Shown: in pieces, positions 1 through 4,413 of the stretch
Layout: every line of letters begins with the position of its first letter
Numbering within the stretch: the stretch's first letter is position 1
Source of the DNA: Clostridia bacterium
Lineage (GTDB): Bacteria; Bacillota; Clostridia; Oscillospirales; Butyricicoccaceae
Direction of reading: 5' to 3'
Length of the DNA: 5,453 nucleotides
Assembly: GCA_017556565.1 (NCBI GenBank)
Contig: JAFYMQ010000236.1
Span: 1-5,453, forward strand
Made by a program: the position numbers and the translations under genes
The notes under the pieces: model-generated
The model's input: only the letters and a program-made list of their open reading frames with translations
The model's database searches: none
What the model was told of the DNA's origin: nothing

Positions 1-432
1 GAATATACCCAGGCGGACGTCGAACGCGCCTTAGAGATCGCGCAGGCGAAGGAGATCGTGGAGAACTATCCCGAGGGCTATGAGCATGAGGTCGCTCAGG
101 GAGGCTCCAACCTCTCGGGCGGTCAGAAGCAGCGCCTGTGCATCGCCCGCGTGTTCCTCAAAAACCCGCCCATACTTATTCTTGACGAGGCAACCAGCGC
201 CCTTGACAACGCAACCGAGATTCTCATCCAGCAGTCGCTGGACGAGCTGTGCGTAGGCAGAACAACTCTGGTCGTTGCCCACCGTCTGTCCACCATCAAG
301 AACGCCAACCGCATCGCGGTCGTGTCTGAGGGTGAGATTGTTGAGCAGGGCAGCCACCGCGAACTTCTGGAAAAAGGCGGCGCATACGCCGAGCTTCACT
401 CCAAGCAGTTCCGCGAAACCGCAGAAGAATAA
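1..432 (+). CDS. ABC exporter ATP-binding protein, C-terminal part (5' truncated by window edge)
   Basis: This is the last 143 residues of the nucleotide-binding domain of an ABC transporter; the frame is open to the left edge. In fragment numbering, the ABC signature LSGGQKQR starts at residue 38, Walker B plus D-loop (ILILDEATSALD) is at 58-69, and the H-loop histidine is H94 in VAHRLSTI. The ending (VSEGEIVEQGSHRELLEKGGAYAEL) is typical of type I exporters in which transmembrane and ATPase domains are fused (the MsbA/LmrA/BmrA-like group). Walker A, the Q-loop and any transmembrane segments lie outside the window, so the fusion is inferred from the family. Such proteins use ATP hydrolysis at the cytoplasmic face of the membrane to export lipids, peptides or drugs; the substrate cannot be read here. 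All visible motifs are intact and the gene ends just before a strong terminator, so it is the last gene of its transcript. Confidence 0.95.
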   Translation, partial: EYTQADVERALEIAQAKEIVENYPEGYEHEVAQGGSNLSGGQKQRLCIARVFLKNPPILILDEATSALDNATEILIQQSLDELCVGRTTLVVAHRLSTIKNANRIAVVSEGEIVEQGSHRELLEKGGAYAELHSKQFRETAEE

Positions 433-447
433 AATCGCATAATGATC

Positions 448-479
448 AAAGTCACGCAGAGCGATCTGCGTGACTTTTT
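448..479 (+). terminator. Intrinsic terminator after the ABC exporter gene
   Basis: A perfect 13-bp stem (AAAGTCACGCAGA at 448-460 with TCTGCGTGACTTT at 465-477) closes a GCGA tetraloop and runs into a short T tract (475-479). It lies 15 bases after the stop codon. The Ts are mostly part of the stem, so the unpaired U tail is short, but the stem is very stable. Confidence 0.9.
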
Positions 480-483
480 GCGT

Positions 484-530
484 GTTTACATACCGTTCAC
501 AAACGGGCGAATATTGTAACCTTTTTGTAA
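484..530 (+). promoter_or_regulatory. Two pairs of 11-bp-phased direct repeats upstream of the lipoprotein promoter (possible response-regulator site)
   Basis: GTTTACA (484-490) recurs as GTTCACA (495-501), exactly 11 bases on. TTGTAA (514-519) recurs at 525-530, again 11 bases on, and the last copy touches the -35 box. Hexamers repeated with an 11-bp period are the usual layout of sites for OmpR/PhoB-family response regulators. The first pair, TTTACA-N5-TTCACA, also resembles the Gram-positive PhoP box (TTNACA-type repeats). The repeats are seen directly; regulator identity and function are inference. Confidence 0.4.
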
Positions 531-566
531 TTGACTATTGTATAGTGTTTTAGTATAATAGGGACA
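531..566 (+). promoter_or_regulatory. Sigma-A-type promoter of the lipoprotein gene
   Basis: The -35 box TTGACT (531-536) and -10 box TATAAT (554-559) are separated by the optimal 17 bases and match the consensus at 11 of 12 positions. Transcription should start near 566, giving a leader of about 23 bases. A partial inverted repeat, CTATTGTA (535-542) with TATAATAG (554-561), matches at 7 of 8 positions and spans the spacer and -10. It could be an operator half-site pair or simply reflect AT-rich composition. Confidence 0.85.
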
Positions 567-575
567 TCAAACATC

Positions 576-583
576 AAGAGGAG
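576..583 (+). promoter_or_regulatory. Ribosome binding site of the lipoprotein gene
   Basis: AAGAGGAG lies five bases before the ATG at 589 and fixes that start, which opens directly into a lipoprotein signal peptide. Confidence 0.8.
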
Positions 584-588
584 CTTAT

Positions 589-2619
589 ATGAACTTTATC
601 AAAAAACTGACAGCCCTGCTTTTGGCGCTGTGTTTGCTTTTTGCATACGCTTGTGGCACAGGCGGCGATACAACCGCGGATAATACTGACCTCTCGGGTG
701 TGGGGGATGCGTCCGACACGGGCAATACTGATAAGCCTGCCGATGTGACCGATCAGGGCAGCACATCAGACCCTGCTCAGCCCGAAAATCCCACAGACCC
801 CACCGATCCCGTTCAGCCTGAACCTCCCACCGATCCCGTTCAGCCTGAACCTCCCACCGAGCCCACGCCCCCCGAGATCGTTCCCGTTTTGCTTGACGGT
901 GCGCAGCTTTCGGGCGAGTATCCCAATACATATTATGTGCCCAACACATATATAGAGGAGATGCAGAGTCAGGATATCCAGCTGTACGGAGACTATCTGC
1001 TTGTCAGCAATTATGAGGTCAGAGACAGAGGCAACACCTATGTGCTCAGGATGATCTCGCAGGCAGACGGTTCTCTTGCTGCCGAGATCGCCATTCCCTC
1101 AAGCGGATTTATGACCCTGCAGGTCAACGAGACCAATATCGGCATCGTAGACCCCGATATGGAAAAGATCAGGATCTACGATAATATGCTCAACCTTGTG
1201 TCTGAGTACGATGTTGACAAGCATCCCGACGATTTCAGCATTTATCTCAGCCGTGATATGCACAACGTCTATCACATCGGCTGGGAAAAGGGCATCAGCG
1301 TCACCAGCCTCGACACAATGCAGACCACCGACGTGCTGACAAATATCACCGAGGTCTATGTACGCAATCAGGCATACGAGCACGTTATTATATCCTATGT
1401 CGATCTTTCGACCCAGCGCAGAACAGCATCAAGACTCAATCTTGAGAGCGGCGAGATAGAAAAACTCCCCACAACAAAAGACACCATATCCGCCCAGACC
1501 TGCAACGGCGCATGGCTTGTGTCCGACGGCAGCACGTGGGGCAAGTTTATCCTGACCCGCAACGGCGAAAAATCCTATTTCGACTGGTCGGAGAACAGGG
1601 TAGAGCTTTTGTCGCCCACAGGTCACCTGATGACCATGACCGGCGACGGCAAGAGCATGATGCTCTATGATATGGATGGCGCATTTGTATCAAAATGCAC
1701 CGTTGACGAGAGCGAGAACGGATACATCGGCTCCAATGTTCTGTGGAGCGATATGTACGGCGGATATTTCTTCCTCTGCTTTGACACAAGAGGAAGCGGA
1801 AAGCTCTATTTCTGGGATCCTGCCATCGAGGTAGACGGCGAAGCGCTCTCCATGCGTGCCGAGGCAGAATCCGCGGTAGGCAAGACCGCGCCCAAAGAGT
1901 GCTACGACCGAGCCGCCGCCATAGGCGAAAAATACGGCATCAAGATCAATATCGCCGATTTGTGCAGATATGACTACAGCTATTTTACCTCCTATGCGGT
2001 AAACGACCCCGTGTTCATAAACGAAGCCCTCGACGTAATAGATGCCGCACTGAGCAAATACCCCGAGGGATTTCTGGATCAGCTCAGGTTTGACAATATA
2101 AACGCCATAGAGTTTGAGCTTGTGGGCGGACTCAGGAGCACCGATACCGATGTGTATTCGGAGATCTACTCGGCGCTTGCTACCCGCGACAACGATGTGT
2201 ATCACATCGTGTTTGACCTGTACATTATTCGTGAAAAAACCGTTTTCCACGAACTTTGCCACCTGATCGATGCCAAGCTTGAGTACGATGCATCGCTGAG
2301 GCCTGAGGCTCTGTTCAGCGAGGAAAAATGGATGGAGCTTCAGCCTGAGGGATTTGTATATCCCGAAACCTACGGCGTTTTGCCTCAGTACGTGTGGCAG
2401 TACGTCAACTCGGGATATTTCATCGATGATTACAGCTGCAGATCCCCCGGCGAAGACCGTGCAAGAATGATGGAAAACGCCATGCTGGGCAACACCGTGG
2501 AGTTTGAACACCGTCAGGGCTTGACAGCCAAGCTTGAATATTACTGCCAATGCATCAGAGACGCTTTTGATACTCAGAACTGGCCGCAGACAACCCAATG
2601 GGAACAGATACTCGGATAA
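589..2619 (+). CDS. Lipoprotein with beta-propeller-like middle and C-terminal HExxH metallopeptidase-like domain
   Basis: This 676-residue protein is probably anchored to the outer face of the membrane. Residues 1-21 form a lipoprotein signal peptide (KK, then a Leu-rich core) ending in FAYA before the likely lipidated C22; the -3 residue is Ala rather than the commoner Leu. Residues 23-97 are a disordered Asp/Thr/Pro/Glu linker containing a tandem TDPVQPEPP repeat. Residues about 100-415 show recurring short beta strands with GD and D-G turns (for example GKLYFWDP), consistent with a beta-propeller, although no family is recognised. Residues about 430-676 hold the zinc-protease signature HELCH (H554, E555, H558) in VFHELCHLID. 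SPGEDRA follows, and its E622 is a plausible third zinc ligand of gluzincin type. Its own promoter and terminator make it monocistronic. Substrate and activity are unknown; a cell-surface protease or sensor is inference. Confidence 0.85.
   Translation: MNFIKKLTALLLALCLLFAYACGTGGDTTADNTDLSGVGDASDTGNTDKPADVTDQGSTSDPAQPENPTDPTDPVQPEPPTDPVQPEPPTEPTPPEIVPVLLDGAQLSGEYPNTYYVPNTYIEEMQSQDIQLYGDYLLVSNYEVRDRGNTYVLRMISQADGSLAAEIAIPSSGFMTLQVNETNIGIVDPDMEKIRIYDNMLNLVSEYDVDKHPDDFSIYLSRDMHNVYHIGWEKGISVTSLDTMQTTDVLTNITEVYVRNQAYEHVIISYVDLSTQRRTASRLNLESGEIEKLPTTKDTISAQTCNGAWLVSDGSTWGKFILTRNGEKSYFDWSENRVELLSPTGHLMTMTGDGKSMMLYDMDGAFVSKCTVDESENGYIGSNVLWSDMYGGYFFLCFDTRGSGKLYFWDPAIEVDGEALSMRAEAESAVGKTAPKECYDRAAAIGEKYGIKINIADLCRYDYSYFTSYAVNDPVFINEALDVIDAALSKYPEGFLDQLRFDNINAIEFELVGGLRSTDTDVYSEIYSALATRDNDVYHIVFDLYIIREKTVFHELCHLIDAKLEYDASLRPEALFSEEKWMELQPEGFVYPETYGVLPQYVWQYVNSGYFIDDYSCRSPGEDRARMMENAMLGNTVEFEHRQGLTAKLEYYCQCIRDAFDTQNWPQTTQWEQILG
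799..860 (+). repeat. 27-bp tandem repeat (about 2.3 copies) in the lipoprotein linker
   Basis: Bases 799-833 recur exactly at 826-860, a 27-bp period. The period is a multiple of three, so gain or loss of a unit changes the linker by nine residues (TDPVQPEPP, residues 72-80 and 81-89) without a frameshift. The perfect DNA identity suggests recent duplication. Confidence 0.9.
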
Positions 2620-2630
2620 ATAGCAAAATC

Positions 2631-2663
2631 AAAAACCGCTTCGGAAATCCCGAAGCGGTTTTT
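2631..2663. terminator. Bidirectional intrinsic terminator between convergent genes
   Basis: CCGCTTCGG (2636-2644) pairs perfectly with CCGAAGCGG (2650-2658) around a five-base loop. The stem is flanked by AAAAA (2631-2635) and TTTTT (2659-2663), so it has a U tract in either direction. It lies 12 bases after the lipoprotein stop and 6 bases beyond the stop of the minus-strand amidase-like gene, serving both. Confidence 0.92.
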
Positions 2664-2668
2664 GCGGT

Positions 2669-3172
2669 TTATATCTGTCGTCTGACGCCCTCTATATGTA
2701 TGGCGCGTATCTTGCGGTAGTAGTATGAGCTCAGCGGTCGGCAGTTGGCATTTGCGCTGTGCGCTGCCAGCAGTATCCTGTCGGGTGACGGTGTACCGTC
2801 TATGCCGATGACCACGGGGGAGTGGTGGTAGTCGTTTTTGTCGATGGCAAGCTGGATTATATCTCCCGGCTCAAGCTGATCTATGGGCACCTCGCGCCCA
2901 TAGGGCCCCACACCCTTGTTGGTGGTCAAAAAGTTGTACAGATACTGCACGCCCGTCCAGCTTGGAGCGCGGTCGTTGGCGCTTATGTAATACCAGCCGT
3001 AGGTTGGGGTATAGTTCATATAACCCGCTCCGGCAAAAATCGCCTGACTTGCAAAGTTCGTGCAGTCGCCGCCTATATTCTGAAAATCATAGTATTGCGG
3101 ATTTCTGAAGTATGCCCATTTGTAGGCATACTCGGCCGCTTTTTCGCGGTCGTAGTCGATGATCTCAAGCAT
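2669..3172 (-). CDS. Stand-alone Amidase_6-type putative cysteine amidase (NlpC/P60-like fold)
   Basis: This 167-residue protein consists essentially of one putative amidase domain (the Amidase_6 group). Landmarks are YDREKAAEYA (7-16), RNPQYY (23-28), GGDCTNFASQ (34-43) with the presumed nucleophile C37, GWYY (59-62), SWTGVQYLYNFL (71-82), LEPGDIIQL (100-108), DYHHSPVVIG (114-123) with H117 as likely catalytic histidine, and AAHSANANCRPLSSYYY (136-152). Known members are thought to cleave amide bonds, possibly in peptidoglycan, but the true substrate is not established. No signal peptide, membrane segment or cell-wall-binding domain is present, so the mature protein appears cytoplasmic unless exported another way. 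The start is fixed by AAGGAGGT five bases upstream. The gene lies 56 bases after the SDR stop with no terminator between, so co-transcription is likely. Catalytic assignments rest on family knowledge and motif position. Confidence 0.85.
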   Translation of the reverse strand: MLEIIDYDREKAAEYAYKWAYFRNPQYYDFQNIGGDCTNFASQAIFAGAGYMNYTPTYGWYYISANDRAPSWTGVQYLYNFLTTNKGVGPYGREVPIDQLEPGDIIQLAIDKNDYHHSPVVIGIDGTPSPDRILLAAHSANANCRPLSSYYYRKIRAIHIEGVRRQI

Positions 3173-3206
3173 GGCAAACCTCCTTGGTGTATTGTATGAG
3201 GTTTGC
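3173..3206 (-). promoter_or_regulatory. Leader hairpin overlapping the Shine-Dalgarno of the amidase-like gene
   Basis: Read on the minus strand, GCAAACCTC (3206-3198) is followed by a 15-base loop and then the perfect complement GAGGTTTGC (3182-3174). This arm ends one base before the ATG. The Shine-Dalgarno AAGGAGGT (3185-3178) is mostly inside the 3' arm, so folding would hide its GAGGT and free only AAG in the loop. The inverted repeat is seen directly; translational control is inference. The same palindrome could instead be a protein-binding operator, since a -10-like TACAAT (3196-3191) lies in the loop. Confidence 0.6.
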
Positions 3207-3228
3207 GCTCCGGGTGTTACATCGCAGA

Positions 3229-3948
3229 TCAGGCACCGAATCCGCCGTCTGCGCCAAGCACCTGACCGGTGACAAAGCCCGCCTGCGCCAAAAACAGCGC
3301 CGCCCCGGCGATCTCCTCAGGCTGACCGACCCTGCCCAGAGGGGTCTCCTCGGCCAGAGCCTCCAGATCGTAGCAGCGGCTCATATCGGTATCGATAACG
3401 CCGGGGGCGATGCAGTTTACTCTGATGCCCGAGGGTGCGTATTCCTTGCTCAGTGCCAGAGTCAGACCGATTATGCCGGCCTTGACTGCCGAATATGCCG
3501 CCTCATAAGACGCACCGTGCACTCCCCATACCGAGGATATGTTGATGATGCAGCCGCTGTGTCTGCGCACCATATCGGGCAAAAAAGCTCTGCTGCAATA
3601 CACCGTGCCGTCCAGACACACGCCGCGCAGCTCGTCCCACTGGCTGTCGCTGAGATCGGTCAGCAGACCGACTACGGATATACCTGCGTTGTTTATCAGC
3701 ACGTCAATGTGCCCGAACCGCTCCTTTGCCCAAGCCTGCATGGCATTGACCTGATCGCTCTTTGACACGTCAGCCTTAAAAACGTCGGCATCACAGCCGC
3801 TCTCGCGCAGCTTTTGAGCCAGCTTGAGGGCCTGAGCTTCACTCTTGTTATAATTTATGGCTACAGAGTAGCCGTTCTGTGCAAAAACTTCGGCGCAGGC
3901 TCTGCCGATGCCTCTTGATGCGCCTGTGATAAGTACGGTTTTTGACAT
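3229..3948 (-). CDS. SDR-family oxidoreductase, FabG/YmfI-like
   Basis: A 239-residue classical short-chain dehydrogenase/reductase, full length for the family and presumably cytoplasmic. It shows the nucleotide-binding motif TGASRGIG (8-15), NNAG (86-89), catalytic S139, Y152 and K156 (YxxxK), and a C-terminal TGQVLGADGGF. The start of strand 2 (INYNKS, 31-36) lacks an acidic residue, which favours NADPH over NADH. The stretch ISSVWGVHGAS (137-147) followed by YSAVKAGIIGLT, and PGVIDTDM, resemble the YmfI / elongation factor P 5-aminopentanone reductase branch more than a housekeeping FabG. This is from memory of the families, and 3-oxoacyl-ACP reductase remains the alternative. The Asn of the catalytic tetrad (normally in a VNLxG context) is replaced by C111. 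No EF-P gene or fatty-acid genes are in view. The start has TGAGGTGA just upstream. Confidence 0.88.
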   Translation of the reverse strand: MSKTVLITGASRGIGRACAEVFAQNGYSVAINYNKSEAQALKLAQKLRESGCDADVFKADVSKSDQVNAMQAWAKERFGHIDVLINNAGISVVGLLTDLSDSQWDELRGVCLDGTVYCSRAFLPDMVRRHSGCIINISSVWGVHGASYEAAYSAVKAGIIGLTLALSKEYAPSGIRVNCIAPGVIDTDMSRCYDLEALAEETPLGRVGQPEEIAGAALFLAQAGFVTGQVLGADGGFGA

Positions 3949-3952
3949 AATA

Positions 3953-3995
3953 TCACCTCACCCTTTATTCTATCATATATTTTCAAAAAAGTAAA
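3953..3995 (-). promoter_or_regulatory. Putative extended -10 promoter and RBS of the SDR gene
   Basis: On the minus strand, TTTACT (3995-3990) and TAGAAT (3972-3967) are 17 bases apart, and TGA directly before the -10 gives an extended -10. The predicted transcript start is near 3960, so the leader would be only about a dozen bases, essentially the Shine-Dalgarno TGAGGTGA (3960-3953). The -35 box lies in the U-rich tail of the preceding gene's terminator. The very short leader keeps confidence moderate. Confidence 0.45.
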
Positions 3996-4030
3996 ATCGG
4001 TGTGGCAAATGATCTCCACACCGATTTTTT
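3985..4030 (-). terminator. Intrinsic terminator after the DUF378 gene
   Basis: AAAATCGGTGTGG (3993-4005) pairs perfectly with CCACACCGATTTT (4016-4028) around a ten-base loop. On the minus strand it is followed by TTTTACTTTTTT (3996-3985), and on the plus strand by a T run at 4025-4030, so it could act both ways. It begins seven bases beyond the DUF378 stop codon. Confidence 0.88.
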
Positions 4031-4036
4031 CATCGT

Positions 4037-4240
4037 TCAGGCCTCGGAATGCTCGTTCCAGTTGCGGAAAAGCAGTGATATGCACCACAGTCCTGCAACG
4101 AATACCAGACCGTAGACCACTCTGCTCAAAAACGCCGTCTGACCGCCAAAAATCCACGCAACCAGATCAAACTTGAACAGACTGATGAGACCCCAGTTGA
4201 CTGCGCCGACGATAACCAGCGCCAATGCTGTTTTGTCCAT
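4037..4240 (-). CDS. DUF378 family small membrane protein (YuzA-like)
   Basis: A 67-residue protein with two hydrophobic segments, about residues 5-20 and 40-58, joined by a short loop, so it is an integral inner-membrane protein. ALVIVGAVNWGL (7-18), FDLVAWIFGG (24-33) and SRVVYGLVFVAGL (39-51) match the pattern of the DUF378 family, whose function is unknown. Length is normal for the family. The frame stays open upstream to a Met at 4339, but the start at 4240 is chosen because AAGGAGG lies eight bases before it and the family begins here; the extra upstream residues would be leader sequence. The gene stands alone: divergent from the DUF362 gene, and separated from the SDR gene by a terminator. 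Confidence 0.88.
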   Translation of the reverse strand: MDKTALALVIVGAVNWGLISLFKFDLVAWIFGGQTAFLSRVVYGLVFVAGLWCISLLFRNWNEHSEA

Positions 4241-4248
4241 TCTTAAAA

Positions 4249-4255
4249 CCTCCTT
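4249..4255 (-). promoter_or_regulatory. Ribosome binding site deciding the DUF378 start
   Basis: AAGGAGG on the minus strand, eight bases before the ATG at 4240. It supports the 67-residue start over the upstream in-frame Met at 4339, which sits in the divergent promoter region. Confidence 0.85.
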
Positions 4256-4261
4256 TTTGTA

Positions 4262-4290
4262 TATCTTTTTGCAAAATTGCGCAAAAGATA
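4262..4290 (-). promoter_or_regulatory. Inverted repeat in the DUF378 leader
   Basis: TATCTTTTTGC (4262-4272) and GCAAAAGATA (4281-4290) are complementary over ten pairs with one extra T, around an eight-base AAAATTGC loop. It lies between the putative minus-strand promoter and the Shine-Dalgarno. There is no poly-U tail on the minus strand, so it is not an obvious attenuator. It could be an mRNA-stabilising stem or an operator. Confidence 0.35.
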
Positions 4291-4302
4291 CATTTAGGAT
4301 GA

Positions 4303-4330
4303 AATATTGTATCGTTTGTGATATAATATT
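4303..4330. promoter_or_regulatory. Divergent promoter region with palindrome covering both -10 boxes
   Basis: AATATTGTATC (4303-4313) and GATATAATATT (4320-4330) are inverted repeats matching at 10 of 11 positions, six bases apart. The right arm contains a perfect extended -10 for the plus strand (TGATATAAT, 4319-4327) facing the DUF362 gene. The left arm contains TACAAT on the minus strand (4311-4306), a 5-of-6 match facing the DUF378 gene. Neither has a good -35 box. A plus-strand start near 4334 would give a leader of about 80 bases. Confidence 0.45.
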
Positions 4331-4351
4331 GATCAGCACATAGTTTAGTAT

Positions 4352-4368
4352 CCCGATTTTTGATCGGG
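4352..4368 (+). promoter_or_regulatory. Small hairpin in the DUF362 leader
   Basis: CCCGAT (4352-4357) pairs with ATCGGG (4363-4368) around a TTTTG loop. GGG (4366-4368) could instead pair with CCC (4374-4376), so two exclusive weak folds exist. No T run follows, so this is not a terminator, and no known riboswitch is recognised. Confidence 0.3.
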
Positions 4369-4402
4369 TTATGCCCTATATATACATATAAATATAATGA
4401 GC

Positions 4403-4408
4403 AGGTGA
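4403..4408 (+). promoter_or_regulatory. Ribosome binding site deciding the GTG start of the DUF362 gene
   Basis: AGGTGA lies five bases before the GTG at 4414. An in-frame GTG at 4405 is part of this site itself and is therefore unlikely to be the start. Confidence 0.65.
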
Positions 4409-4413
4409 TTTTT

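Noticed and set aside
1690..2598. Long open frame of about 300 codons on the minus strand inside the lipoprotein gene.
   Set aside because: It lies entirely antisense to a gene with signal peptide, promoter and HExxH motif. Its translation has no recognisable domain and it has no convincing ribosome binding site.
3191..3196. TACAAT on the minus strand as a dedicated promoter for the amidase-like gene.
   Set aside because: The best -35 (GTAACA, 18-base spacing) is poor and the start would fall at the Shine-Dalgarno. Co-transcription with the SDR gene is simpler, though this is not excluded.
3184..3765. Open frame on the plus strand opposite the SDR gene.
   Set aside because: The minus strand codes for an intact SDR with all core motifs except the tetrad Asn; the plus-strand frame has no family resemblance.
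4241..4339. N-terminal extension of the DUF378 protein to a Met at 4339.
   Set aside because: The extension runs through the divergent promoter region and the Shine-Dalgarno, and is not part of the known family.
4393..4398. TATAAT just upstream of the DUF362 start as its -10 box.
   Set aside because: It would start transcription inside the ribosome binding site, and no -35-like hexamer lies at 16-18 bases upstream (TATGCC at 17). The extended -10 at 4319-4327 is better.
4331..4413. A riboswitch in the roughly 80-base DUF362 leader.
   Set aside because: Only short, weak hairpins are present and no known aptamer core or terminator/antiterminator pair can be recognised.
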